Source: Piscicola geometra (taxonomy: Eukaryota > Annelida > Clitellata > Hirudinida > Piscicolidae). From it: a stretch of 64,000 bases of DNA. The position numbers and the translations under genes are program-made. Positions 37,601 through 48,069 of this stretch are shown here, in pieces. The notes below the pieces were generated by a model that was not told the DNA's origin, did no database searches, and saw only the letters and a program-made list of their open reading frames with translations. The stretch is from contig OX030956.1 in assembly GCA_943735955.1 (NCBI GenBank), positions 729,412 through 793,411 on the forward strand, given 5' to 3'. Positions within the stretch are counted from its first letter, which is position 1, and every line of letters begins with the position of its first letter.

Positions 37601-38176
37601 GTTTTGGTTGTGAAGAAAGAGTATTAATAATTTAAAAATTTTAATTCAATAATTAATTATTTTAAAATTGAGTTTTAGTAAAAATTTGACACAAACCCAA
37701 TTTCGACAGCGAGTTTTCCACTTTGACCAAAGATGTTGAAGGCTGCCAGAGAAAAAATAAAACATCCAATAAAAAACTCATGAGTAGACTTGAAAGTTTC
37801 AAGTTTCTTTTGAATAACTAATTATTTTTTACTGTTTCAACTTGAAACATGTATTTTTGGTACCTAGGAATTCATAAGATCGCTTTCTTGTGACAGCTGC
37901 ACTCTTAGTAAGCAGAATGCAGGAGCGGTAAGACAACCATGCAGATGTCAGCATCAGCACCAGTCCCAGCAACACTCCACACTGTGTGGCAAGTCAATTT
38001 GACGGCTTCAGAATTTTTTATTTTTGCCTTTTATTTAATTAATATAACATTCAAAAGATGTATGTTACATTTTGAAAACATAATGGCAGCGCCAGGAGTG
38101 AAACACCGATGATGCTGTTTGCGAGGTTTACAACATGCGGCCAATGAGTGGTGGATTTGTTAGCCATCGTCAACAT
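31693..38176 (-). CDS. SLC38A10: SLC38A10-type putative neutral amino-acid transporter, complete
   Basis: Eleven phase-consistent minus-strand exons: 38069-38176, 37864-37981, 37698-37743, 37459-37552, 37235-37287, 36535-36610, 36036-36157, 35439-35724, 34014-34125, 33308-33820, 31693-33107; about 980 residues. SLC38 proteins are membrane transporters of the amino-acid/auxin permease type. The N-terminus (VVNLANSIIGVSLLALPLCF) is TM1 of the family. Later segments match SLC38A10: GLMLGTLVAFFIILGDL, SMPIFALSYACQ, VAYFGYIAFYDHPLNGDVLL, and FILGLTGSTLGSLICFLLP. As in vertebrate SLC38A10, a very long hydrophilic tail follows. Here it has a five-fold repeat around VNDPLHMHPL, an HQQEQD array and a long poly-Gln tract with a coiled-coil-like segment (EEIERKLQVLEEKMDEQQ). 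The start is the first ATG before TM1; a second ATG follows three codons later. Confidence 0.92.
31975..32120 (-). repeat. Poly-Gln coding microsatellite
   Basis: A CAA/CAG/AAG tract in the last exon of the SLC38A10-like gene encodes about 50 residues that are almost all Gln with scattered Lys. Reverse-strand frames read it as poly-Leu or poly-Cys; those are artefacts. Confidence 0.9.
32236..32390 (-). repeat. HQQEQD/HQQKQD-coding tandem repeat
   Basis: An 18-bp unit, about eight copies, encodes D-H-Q-Q-E/K-Q in the tail of the SLC38A10-like protein. The third-base differences between copies are few. Confidence 0.88.
33140..33235. repeat. TATAAAAGTATATAAAATAG tandem repeat in SLC38A10 intron 10
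   Basis: Three to four copies of a unit of about 30 bp (AAAGTATATAAAATATAGC and TATATAATAT) almost fill the short intron between the last two exons. Confidence 0.75.
34133..34335. repeat. GGA/GAA purine tract in SLC38A10 intron 8
   Basis: About 200 bp of almost pure purine (GAGGAGGAG with AAG changes) containing a long internal duplication. It lies in the intron between exons 8 and 9, next to the exon 9 acceptor, so the transcript is pyrimidine-rich there. Glu-rich and Gly-rich frames through it are not genes. Confidence 0.88.
36165..36285. repeat. GTGGGTCGTAG tandem repeat in SLC38A10 intron 6
   Basis: About 12 copies of a 10-11 bp unit (GTGGGTCGTA / GGTGGGTCGTGG) lie immediately upstream, on the transcript, of the exon 7 acceptor. 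Confidence 0.85.
36612..36920. repeat. GGAGGTGGAGGGTGGTGATG minisatellite in SLC38A10 intron 5
   Basis: About 13 copies of a 20-24 bp G-rich unit lie next to the exon 6 acceptor. On the transcript this is a CCACC/CTCC tract and may serve as a very long pyrimidine-rich region. Confidence 0.88.
36985..37085. repeat. TTTTTAATTTAAAATATG tandem repeat
   Basis: About five to six copies of an 18-bp AT-only unit in SLC38A10 intron 5, next to the G-rich minisatellite. Confidence 0.8.
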
Positions 38177-38699
38177 AAATACATTTCCAATAGTAACTAT
38201 TGAATAGTTTATCTCTCTATGAAACTCCACGTCTTGATTTAAATTATTTAAAAGTTGACTTAGATTTAAGTAGCAAATAAACGTAGGTTAACCATATTCA
38301 TATAGAAGCTGAATAATTATAAAATGTGATATATATTTTTAAATAATGAGCTTTAGTTGAATGCCTGAAATCATTTTATTTGCTTTTTTCTCTCTACTCC
38401 CTTATTGCTTCTATAATAAAGTTTTGCATTATTTAAATACTTTTCAAAATTAAAGTTAAGTGCTATTTTTTATAATTATTATTAAAATTGATATTTAATC
38501 AGAAAATTGAACAAATCATTTTTATAAACTTGAAAAAACATCAAATAAATAAAAATATTAATGCTTATTTAATTGAATGTATATCTGGTTTGAAAAGCAT
38601 TCAATGAATAGAAAGGTGCAAAGTGGTAGAATGGAATAAATGACAGAGAGGCGAGGGATGGTATGGTGGCATGTGGTGTGGTCAAGAAGGATGGAAGGG
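38177..38699. other. Short spacer between MED19 and SLC38A10
   Basis: Only 523 bp separate the MED19 stop from the SLC38A10 start on the same strand. It must hold the MED19 3' UTR and the SLC38A10 5' UTR and promoter. The sequence is AT-rich; I see no distinct motif. Confidence 0.5.
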
Positions 38700-40307
38700 T
38701 CAGGAGGGGAGGATGCTGAAAGGGTTGCTGGAGACAGAGTCTGGGTTGACTGACATGTTGGACAACACTCCCTCCCTCTCTCTCTCCCTCCTCCTCCTCT
38801 TCTCCTTCTTCCTCTTCTTCCGTTCTTCGTCTGTTCTTTTAGGCTTTTTGACCTTTTTGAACTCTCCCACTGGAGCGTCCACAGGGATTCCTTGGTGATG
38901 GAGTGATGGAGGTTGCTATGGTGAGAATCGGTGCCACAACGAACATTGAGACAATAAGCCTATGAGTTAGAGATCGAGAAGGAAGTGCTGAACTAATGGA
39001 TGAACTCGTAATGAACACATGAACACATGAACACAGATGAACACAGATGAACACAGATGAACACAGATGAACACAGGTGAGCACACATGAACACAGATGA
39101 ACACAAATGAGCACAGATGAACACAGATGAACACAAATGAACACAGATGAACACAGATGAGCACAGATGAACAACTTGAACAACCTTGCATGTCGTTCGT
39201 TTCCGTCTCCAATCCCTTCTTGCTCTTCTTCTTCAGAGGAGTCTGGTGTGCTACTCTGTACTGCTCAGGCAGCTGTGTGTGTGTGTGTGTGTTTGTTTGT
39301 GTGTGTGTGGATGTATGTGAAGGGTTATTTGATCCGATTTGGCAAGTTGGTGGGGGTATAATAGTAGAAAATGAGAAGCACACATAGATGAAAAAGAAGA
39401 CAAGCAATCAAACATAGAAGGACAAGAAGACAAGTAAGCACACATAGAAGGACAAGAAGACATACAGGGCCAGGATGGAGTCGAAAGCCTGATAGAAGTT
39501 CGCTGGAGAGAGGCACAAACTCCTGGCCAGTGATCGGAGGTCGGTCGACCAGGGAACGCAGCGAGCTGTCCAGAAGAATTGCATTTAGAAGATTTTAATT
39601 TTTAACCATTAGGAATATTGGAAACAATAAAGAGCCTTTATTTAAGTAAATTATGATTAATTACAATGAAATGTATAATAATTAGAAAATAATTATTATG
39701 ATTAATACATAATTAGGTACATTATCAAGTGAACATTTTTGGAAAAAAATAGATGTGTTTTAGAATCAAACTGCCTCTCGCAAACCTGTTGTCGACACTG
39801 GCAGGCAGGTCGATGTTGCCGGGCAGGTTGGGCAGAAGGGCACTCAGCTCCTCCTTGGGCTTCTTGCTCGTGAACTTGTTGTATGAGTGTTCGAGACCGT
39901 AGTAAGCCATCAGGTTCGTCAGACCAGTGATCTCACTGGGTTCTGAGAAGTGGATTTAAAATAGGTTGTTTTGAGTGTTTAGAAACAATTTGTAAAACTC
40001 TCATATATTCAAATATTTAAATTTTAAATTATGTTACAAAATTGTGATTCAAAAAAATCTTTATTGCAAAGAAAGTAAGCAAGGGTGTTGCACAAGACCT
40101 TATTTAATAATAAGGTCCAATATTATTATCATTATGACCTGGGGGGTCTGTCATGAGATAGAAGGTGCCTCCTTGGAAGACCGAGGGCTTCTTGCCCAGT
40201 GTGATGGTCGTCTTGAGGGTTCCTGTCGAGTCTTGCCTTGGGTGCGCAGGCGAACGAGCCCCTCTGGGACTGGACTTTGGAGAACTTTGCCTACTAATAT
40301 CGGACAT
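38700..40307 (-). CDS. MED19: Mediator complex subunit 19, complete
   Basis: Five phase-consistent minus-strand exons: 40139-40307, 39786-39942, 39466-39565, 39185-39272, 38700-38890; 234 residues, close to the usual 240-250. MED19 is part of the Mediator head/middle region, linking transcription factors to RNA polymerase II in the nucleus. Exon 1 has GKKPSVFQGGTFYLMTDPP, exon 2 TGLTNLMAYYGLEHSYNKF and LSALLPNLPGNIDLP, exon 3 SSLRSLVDRPPITG and SGFRLHPGP, exon 4 LPEQYRVAHQTP; all are hallmark blocks of the family. The C-terminus is the typical basic tail (KKRKKEKRRRREREREG). The Ser/Pro-rich N-terminus is shorter than in vertebrates. The exon 5 acceptor (caccaag) is weak but keeps the frame. 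Confidence 0.94.
39005..39178. repeat. ATGAACACAG tandem repeat in MED19 intron 4
   Basis: About 15 copies of an 11-bp unit (GATGAACACAG with ATGAGCACAG and ACAAATGA variants) occupy the intron between exons 4 and 5. Cys/His/Leu-rich minus-strand frames across it are artefacts. Confidence 0.9.
39273..39470. repeat. (GT)n plus 31-bp GAAGGACAAGAAGACA repeat in MED19 intron 3
   Basis: A GT microsatellite (39273-39310, CA on the transcript) abuts the exon 4 acceptor. At the other end of the intron are three copies of a unit of about 31 bp containing CATAGAAGGACAAGAAGACA. Confidence 0.85.
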
Positions 40308-40437
40308 TTTTACAGATAAAAATTCAAATTAAATTTAATTAACTTGATATTTATTTCTAAAAATTTAAATACATATTTGAACATTCATTATTTAGTTAAA
40401 AATTAAATCTCTTGAATATCGGTGAATAATACGGGAT

Positions 40438-41046
40438 CATAGATATCCTACAAACAACAAGTAGTTTGGAAACGGCACTCGGAAGCATAGACAGAGCAAT
40501 ATAAAAACAGCTGATGGCGCTGTTTATTTATTTCTTGAATCAGCTGATTGTTGGTTTCTAACAATAACAAGAAGCGGCCATAATATTTTAGATTTCGGCT
40601 AACTATCCGAGGCGAGATATATCGTAAAATGAACAATAACTGAGGCTTCTTTTACTTTTTTTAAACATATTTTTTTAAAAGTTATATGATAGTTCACGAT
40701 ATATATTTCGGCAAACTATCTGAGGCGAGATATATCGTAAAATGAACAATAAATAAGGCTTCTTTACTTTTTTTATGAATACTTTTTTGATTAATTAATA
40801 ATAATTTTACTCAGTAATGTCAAATCTGTTCACATTAAAATTATTCAAATTATTATTCATATTTATATACATAAACAATTACCGAGTCTAACGTAATCCT
40901 AAAATATAAGTGAAACCACTTTATTAAACTAAAAAATATTATGAAAATGTAAAAATATTATGTGAAACTTTTTAATAAAATAGTTTTAGCCAAAGATTTA
41001 GTATATATAGTATATATACTACTTGTTGTTTGTAGGATATCTATGG
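40438..41046. mobile_element. Inverted-repeat element related to the Merlin interior (MITE-like), 609 bp
   Basis: The ends are the same short repeat in opposite orientations: CATAGATATCCTACAAACAA at the left and its complement at the right, about 28 bp. The interior shares blocks with the Merlin element 1.7 kb downstream: CAGCTGATGGCGCTGTTTAT, GCGGCCATAATATTTT, GATATATCGTAAAATGA, and ATGTAAAAATATTATGTGAA. One block (about 40596-40690) is duplicated in tandem at 40706-40790. No coding capacity; no clear target duplication. Confidence 0.55.
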
Positions 41047-43365
41047 TTTTGACTTATTATCAGGTTTTTTTTATTCAGTTTTTGCCGTTTTTATCGTCTT
41101 TAAAAAAACAAAAAGGTGTATTCCGTCAAAATATTTTCCACCAAATTTTATTTTAAAATAGTATTTCGTGCAGGAAAAAGCGATTTGACCTATTTTCAAG
41201 TATTTTTTATTTGAAATTTACACTGAAGAAGAAGTAGCGTGAAACTCTCACGGAAAGTAACATCTTGCTATCTTCAGGCCGGAGGATGAAGGGATTGAAT
41301 GCTGAAACGTCTACCATGTTGAAAAAAACCATTTTGGCCAACGTAATGCTGGTTTCCTAGTGGTATATGCCATGTAACTTTAATCCAAAGGATCGACATC
41401 GCCTTTTGCCTTGTTGCATGTTATTTTGATTCCCGGCTTAATGGTTTCTTCGTCAACTTCTTCCATAGGGTGTTTACACTGCTGTATTATTTTGTTTGGG
41501 TGCATAAAAATCAAATAAAGCCATTTCTGTGAAACCGACTGAAAATTAACCAGTTTTTCTTTTTTTTCTCTGTAACTTCTTTGGGTAATACTCAAAGATT
41601 TTTTCATACAGTTCCTACTAATCCAATACAGCGATTTGACATTTCACGGAAGAATTCTAATAAAGTTTAAAAAAATATTCGTAACAACTGTTAGTCAAAC
41701 ATTCAGATATTTTGTAGGGTTGATCACAGCACCCATTCCCAAGTTTCAAATTCGTTTACTTCCGTGGTCATTACCAAAAAATGACTTCATTTTCAAACAA
41801 TACCCCGTTTTCGCATCACAAAGGCACCAAATTTCAAATAATATTTTCAAGATTTAGAAGGCATGTACTGTTTTAAACTAAAACAATCTCAAAATCATAC
41901 AAACTTTCCATCAACCCTTACATATTTATGTGGAATTTGGCAGTTTTTATGGCCATATATCATGATCAGCACCCATTGGAGCAAACTTTGTTTTTTGGCT
42001 TCAAAAACTTCTGATATTAATTCAATCAAATCTTAGACATTTAGCTATCAATTTACATATATTTCGTGATATAAATTAGCTAATACACAAACAACAGTCT
42101 TTGATCACAATGCCCGTAATGGTTCACCTCTACCACTATAAACCCCTATTAGGATAGTAACATATTTAAAAAAAAAAGTAAGGTTGTTCTCGCTTGGAGA
42201 CCCCCGCCTTCATACAAACATATACCCATACATTTATAAGTAGTTTGATTGGCCCAGCGTTAATATATGCATGACTTTGATTGGTCACTACTTGTGTAAA
42301 AACATGACTAAAACGCAGCTTTAAGATTAACATTTTATAGCTAACGGCACTGTTTATTCACTAATATCAGCTGATGTATGTAAGACATGAAAATAATGAT
42401 AAATAAAGGCGGCCATATTTTTTTTTATCTTACGGCAACTATTTGATACGAGGTATATCGTAAAATGAGCAAGAATTATGGCTTATTTACTTCTAGAATA
42501 TTATTATGACCTGAATGAAAAATATAGAAACAATCAAAGTCGAAAAAATTTCATCAAAATGATTTATTGCTCTAATTTGCAGCATATACTTTGCAGCTTT
42601 AACAAATTCAAATCTGTTCACAGTCGTTTAAAAATTAAGTTTTTACCACTTTATTAAACTCGATATGTTAAAAATGTAAAAATATTATGTGAAATTGTTC
42701 ACTAAAAAAATGTTGGCATAATATTGGTCAGAGGACAAAAAGTCATCAGCATGTTTTACTAATTATACGTGGGTAAATGTTTCATAATTTTAAAGTATTT
42801 TCTTTTGCCTATCAGCAGTGAGAATATTTCTTCTTGGATAGTCCTGACATGTTTTTTTTAAATCTTCTTTTTATCAATGTCAGCTACCATGATACAAATA
42901 GGTGGTTAAATTAAGTTGATAATGGGTTTGAAAATATTATAGAACAGTGTCATAATGTTGAAAAAAAAGACCTATTTCACTGTTAGTGGGCAAGTCACTT
43001 CAAAACCCAACAGGTCATAGGCTGCTCCATTCTCTTGACTGATCTCTTGCTTCTGCTGGTGCACATGAAATGTGCTTGGTTTTCTTTAGCTCAAATCCCT
43101 TCTAGCCCTTTGTATTTTGTTGTTGTTGAATGAGTGAGAATGAATAAGCCTTATTCAATAAGGAAGGAACATACTTTCTCAGTGGGATGGTTTTCGAGAA
43201 TAAAACCAACTAATGCACTATCTTTTACGTGAAATACTTAATAATAGGTTTTATTACCTTCAATTAAGTTAAAACTTTTAAAAATTAAGTTTTCACCACT
43301 TTATTAAACTCAAAATGTTAAAGACAAAATTGTAAAAATATTATGTGAACCGTAAAATTAGAATA

Positions 43366-44231
43366 TTATTCAAGGGCAAATTTGCTAATATCGTTTAAAA
43401 TGGTGAAAAATAAGTTATTATTTTTGTTCTTGTGCTTCCACAAGAACTCTACTAAATAATTGTCGATATGGGTTCTCGCAACCCCCTTTTCCAGCTTTTT
43501 CCGCTGCTTCAGCTGCCCCCATAGACTTTCAACTGTCTGGGTATGAGCTGCTGTGACGGGGTCAACAAAGTTGGTGCTGTGGTTGACAGTAAGATGGATT
43601 TAGGACATTCCTAGTAGCCCTTCAATTCCCTGATATGATTTCCACATATCAGAGAGGATAATTGAACCTGGAGCGATGCAGGCCTCGATCGTTTTCAGCA
43701 GGGTGGTGGCCGTTCGATCAGGCACTGCATACATGAAGGCCTCTTTCGTTTCCCTGCAGATCCCTCCGAATATCCATTGCTGAGGAAGAACCCGCCCTTT
43801 GTTGTTCTTACGTCGAGCAAAGAGCGTCTCATCGATCTCGACATGAAGACCGGGCCTGCCGACAATCGTTGGTGTAGTCAGTAGTCGCCAGGCACAGACT
43901 TCGCGAAGATTTCGTCTCCAGTCAGCAGCAGTGCAGTGGTTCATGCCTATTTCTTCTTTGCAGAATTTCGTTGTGAGCTGGTATATAGACCAGCAGTAAA
44001 GTAATTTTATTATTACTTTAAATTCTAACCTAATCTTTTCTAACCAGGTTCCTTTTCGGATGCTTATCTCTTTATTGCATTCTTTTTTTGACACCTCCAG
44101 ACACCTTTTGAAACTGAGAGGATCATCTGGTGGCTTTTATCACACAAACGTTCTTGATGAAGAATTCCTTGATTTTGTAGAAAAGCAACTGACATCTCTT
44201 TGTCGTAAGAGTCAATAATAGCAAGATTCAT
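43366..44231 (-). pseudogene. Merlin (IS1016/ISXO2-like) transposase, one frameshift and one stop
   Basis: This DDE transposase family cuts and pastes Merlin elements. The frame starts at ATG 44231 (MNLAIIDSYDKEM), shifts at a run of seven A (44083-44089), and continues with the Zn-ribbon-like/CNKEISIRKGTW segment. Catalytic blocks are visible: first Asp in HVEIDETLFARRKNNKG, second Asp in IILSDMWKSYQG, then after an in-frame TAA at 43600-43602 the third region VNHSTNFVDP and AHTQTVESLWGQLK with the catalytic Glu. It ends at TAA 43366. With about 288 codons it is near full length. Two lesions mean it is inactive as read, but it is only lightly decayed. Confidence 0.88.
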
Positions 44232-44635
44232 TTTCAGTCAAATTCGTGAGTCAGCAGAAGTTTGGAAATAGCTGTCTGGTAAAAAAAACAGTAATGCTAA
44301 CAGGCAAAATAGAATATTTCAAATTTATAATATATTTTTCATCATATTACTAGTAAAACATTTTAATAAATTAAAAAATATTATGTGAAATTTTTCAATA
44401 AAAAAGTTGTTGCATAATATTGGTCAGAGCACTAAATGTCATAGGCAAAATTTAAATTATTTTATTTTGCCTATTAGCATTACCATACAGCTATTTAAAC
44501 ATTGGAAACTTGTCTTTAATAATTGTTATGGATGTGTGCTTGTGTGTATGTGCATTTTATGTTTGGTGGACCAATCAAATGCATGCATACTAATCAACGC
44601 TGGGCCAATCAAACTAAATGAGTATATGTTTGTAT

Positions 44636-46174
44636 TAGAGGTCGGACATGGACGATTTTTCATTCCCGGTCCCGTCCCGTTCCCGAAATTTGTTTTCCCG
44701 TCCCGTCCCGTTCCCGATGGGACATCAGAATTTTGATTCCCGTCCCGTTCCCGAAATTTTTTTTCCCGTCCCGTCCCGTTCCCGATGGGACATCAGAATT
44801 TTGATTCCCGTCCCGTTCCCGAATTTTTTTTCCCGTCCCGACCCGTTCCCGAAAGCTTTTTGTTTTTACTGGTCTCAAACTTGCTAGTTCTAAAATTTCT
44901 TAAAATTTATTATTTGAAAGTCAGAGAATATTTCTTTTAATGAAATAAAAAAACACGATTTAAAGTTCAATATTTATTGAAATGAAAGTATTGTTTTTGA
45001 GTTATTCAATCAAGTCTTTATTGCTTTTCACACGGGTTAAACCGTTAAGAGTTTCAGCTTTCAAATAAGATGATTTTGGGTCTGAAGTTAAACGACCACA
45101 TATTGAACAATTCTGTTCACAGCGAATATAACATGCAGATACACTAAACAAAATTTTGGCTACTTCTTGTACTATTTTAAAATTGCTCATTTTACTCCAA
45201 TAAAATTAAACATCTTTATAATTTTCAATTTTTTTTGGGACGTAATTGTGAATATTTGTTCAATTCATCCTCTTCTGAATTTTTTTCTTAATTCATTATT
45301 ACTAATTCTTCAATAATGTTAGAAATATGTTTTTTTAACAACATTCTTATTCTCTACAACTGCAAATATAAAATCATTCGTATAATTTGATAGTATAATA
45401 ATTTTATTATAATTTTTACATTATAAAAACAAACATAATAGGTCTAAATAACCATCATTTGTTTTTTTTCTCAAAGGCACTGCAGCTTGGTCTGGCTGTA
45501 CAAAATAGAATTAAATTTTCTCTAATGAAAGTCTTGGTATTTATTTCTCTTCTATCCCAAACTTTTTTCCTATTATTCTTTCATACTGTGGATGCAACAG
45601 ACATGTTGTCATACGAATGAGATCAATGGCATCTTTTCTTTTGTCGAAATGATCAACTGAGCAATCATTTGGAAATTAATCATTCAAATTCAAAGTATTA
45701 ATTTATAAAATAAAAATAATATAACTGACCATTTTGATTTCATCTTAAAAGTTTTCATCATCACCCATTTGTTCTAATCTCCCTAATCTTTGGACTCATC
45801 ATAACAACTTCAAATGTAGTGTTGGAGGTTTTGATATTGGCAATGGTGGCTTCGTTATACTTTTCCATTGCATTTAATACTTATTTTAAGTACGGAGTAT
45901 TGATGAAATAAAGATTTCCATACTTAGAAGTTTGCTGAAAAATCATTGTTAAAGAATCCAATCCCAATAACTATTATTCCCGTTTTTCCCGTTCCCGATT
46001 TAAAAGTTGATTCCCGTTCCCGTCTTTTCCCGTTCCCGATTTGAATGTTGATTCCCGTTCCCGTTCCCGTCCCGAAAACCTATTCCCGGTTCCCGACTTT
46101 TCCCGTCCCGAAATTAATTTTCTTTCCCGTTCCCGCGGGTACCCGGTCAGATCGGGTACCCGGTCCGATCTCTA
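44636..46174 (-). mobile_element. hAT-superfamily element nested in the Merlin transposon, 1,539 bp
   Basis: Ends TAGAGGTCGGAC and, reversed, TAGAGATCGGAC (11 of 12 match). The flanks carry a perfect 8-bp target duplication GTTTGTAT (44628-44635 and 46175-46182), which splits the right inverted repeat of the Merlin element. An 8-bp duplication and YARNG-like ends are typical of hAT. Subterminal arrays of TTCCCGTCCCGTTCCCGA lie at both ends (44.66-44.86 and 45.98-46.14 kb) in the same sense. A minus-strand remnant of the hAT dimerisation domain lies inside. Confidence 0.88.
45002..45190 (-). pseudogene. hAT transposase C-terminal dimerisation domain remnant
   Basis: A 62-codon frame contains VQEVAKILFSVSACYIRCEQ, then CSICGRLTSDPKSSYLKAET and LTRVKSNKDLI. 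This follows the hAT C-terminal pattern (A+.+L.VSA.S.R.EQ.FS..G.L..D.R..L....V..L...KSN), though the expected conserved Ser and Phe positions have changed. The upstream part of the transposase is broken by stops, so the element is not autonomous. Confidence 0.65.
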
Positions 46175-46220
46175 GTTTGTATGAAGGCGGGGGTCTCCAA
46201 GCGAGAACATCCAAAAGTAA

Positions 46221-48069
46221 ATTCTGGCCATTATTTATTAAAATATATGAAAATGCTATAAAAATCACTATAATTCTAAAAAAATAATTTCTTGTGAAAA
46301 CATCTTTGAAATAACGTTAACGTCGAATCGACCCATGCGGACGCCAACGTTATGTTTTCGATTGGAATTTAAGGGTTTAGCGTGCTTATGAAAATATTTC
46401 ATATCACCACCAATCACACATAAATGAAAAATTGATGCATTTTCACCATGTTTTTTATTTTTTATTTAAAAAAATTTTTGATTTTAAAATGTACATGTAC
46501 TTTATTCACATTCAGTTGGATAAGTATTTAATCTCAGTAAGTATACAGAAATTAAAAGCTATAAAAGCCGCTGGGCTAAATTTGAAATATGGTGAGAATT
46601 AAGTGAAATTGCGAAAAATGAAACAGGCTCAGCCAATGTCTTCTACGAACTACCCATCAATTGAAAAGCAGTTTCTCATTTATTTTAAATCATTAATTGA
46701 ATATTTGAAGTTTTCTATTACAAAGATTTATGAATTAAGAAAAATTAAAATGGTTTATATATTTTTTAACTTTTTAGCAATCAAATAAGAGATGCGCATT
46801 ATGTTTTAAAAATCTTAAATTAGAAAAAATATAAACCTTTAAAATATTGTGTTTAATTAATTTTGAAATGATAAAAAGATTATTTTTTATACATTTTTAA
46901 TATAACAACTAGAAAGGCAATGCCATTTGAAGGAATTCAAAACCGTGATCTCTGATAATAATTAAAGTTAGTCTAAACAAGATACCACATTTTAAGCCAA
47001 CTATCCCCTAAATATGTTATGGCACGGTTTGTACTATTGACAACTTGCAAAACCAAATCGGCTCCTAAAGCAAACCACTCGAGTAAACAAACAAATGAGG
47101 AGCTTGAGAGGCTGCATGAAAGGCGTATGTATGTTTTGTGATGTATTCTGTATGCGTGTCTTTGGTTAAACCTCTTTGAAATGTTTTTTTACTAATTACC
47201 TAGACTTATATTTAATAATCTGAAAGAAGATATTTATTCCATAGAACATTCCATAGACTTAATTCAAGTTAAGTTTCTAAAATTAAGAAAAAGTTTGAAA
47301 ACATTTAAATCTGACCGTTAATAAAAATTTCAAATATTTTTTTATTAATTGAAAAATAAATTATATTAGTATATATCTTTCATAAAAAGAGATTTTAAAG
47401 TATAAAAAAACTAACTATACAAAACTGTGGAAAAGTAAATAGAATAAAAGACTGGTACGCTTGTCATACAACAAACCTATTCATAAGAAATAATTGAATG
47501 GACAAAAATAATTTTCAACTAATTTTGTAAAAAAAGTCAGAGATATATTAAATCATAAAATATAAGCTAACTATTTAATGTTTTATAAATTTTTCACATT
47601 TTATTGAAACTTACATATTTAATTTTAAAATAAACTAAGTCATTTTACTTGCTTATTTTACAACATACTTTTTTAAATATATTAAATCTTTAAAGTTTTT
47701 CAACTACACCAAATAGAGTATTTTCCTGCACTTGCAATACACTTGTATTGAACATTCATCGTTCCACACGCTTCACATGCCATTCTATATCATTGAGTTT
47801 TCAAGGCTTCGAATCACAATGTTTGTGTTTTTCTTTTTGCTGCTACACTGCGAAAAACTAAAATAAATTGTCTTCATATTGATCCAAACGTGAACAAAAT
47901 ACGATAAAACTTGAAAAACAGTGGTAATATCAAATGAGAGAACATAATTTTTTCCCCAAAAAAAGTTTGTCGCATTATTAACTTAATGTAGTCAAATTAC
48001 CAAAAATACTTTAAAAAAAGTTGTTAGAGATTTACTGGAAGCGTTTACAATTAGTTAAAAGTTTGAAAG
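46221..48069. other. Intergenic AT-rich DNA upstream of the SLC46-like gene
   Basis: No gene or repeat of note is visible. It should contain the 5' UTR and promoter of the SLC46-like gene near 48.0 kb. Confidence 0.45.

Larger units (their letters stand above)
42182..46212 (-). mobile_element. Merlin-superfamily DNA transposon, interrupted by a hAT element
   Basis: The left end (GGTTGTTCTCGCTTGGAG) and the reverse complement of the right end (GGATGTTCTCGCTTGGAG) form a terminal inverted repeat that continues for about 100 bp once the inserted element is removed. The flanks carry an 8-bp target duplication AAAAGTAA (42174-42181 and 46213-46220). Ends starting GG, an 8-9 bp duplication and an IS1016-like transposase are the known hallmarks of Merlin. 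Without the 1.5-kb insertion the element is about 2.5 kb. It holds a minus-strand transposase and internal repeats (the block with TGTAAAAATATTATGTGAA recurs at 42.68, 43.33 and 44.38 kb). Confidence 0.88.

Noticed and set aside
44648..44887. Pro/Arg/Phe-rich frames over TTCCCG repeats
   Set aside because: They follow the subterminal array of the hAT element on both strands; repetitive artefact.
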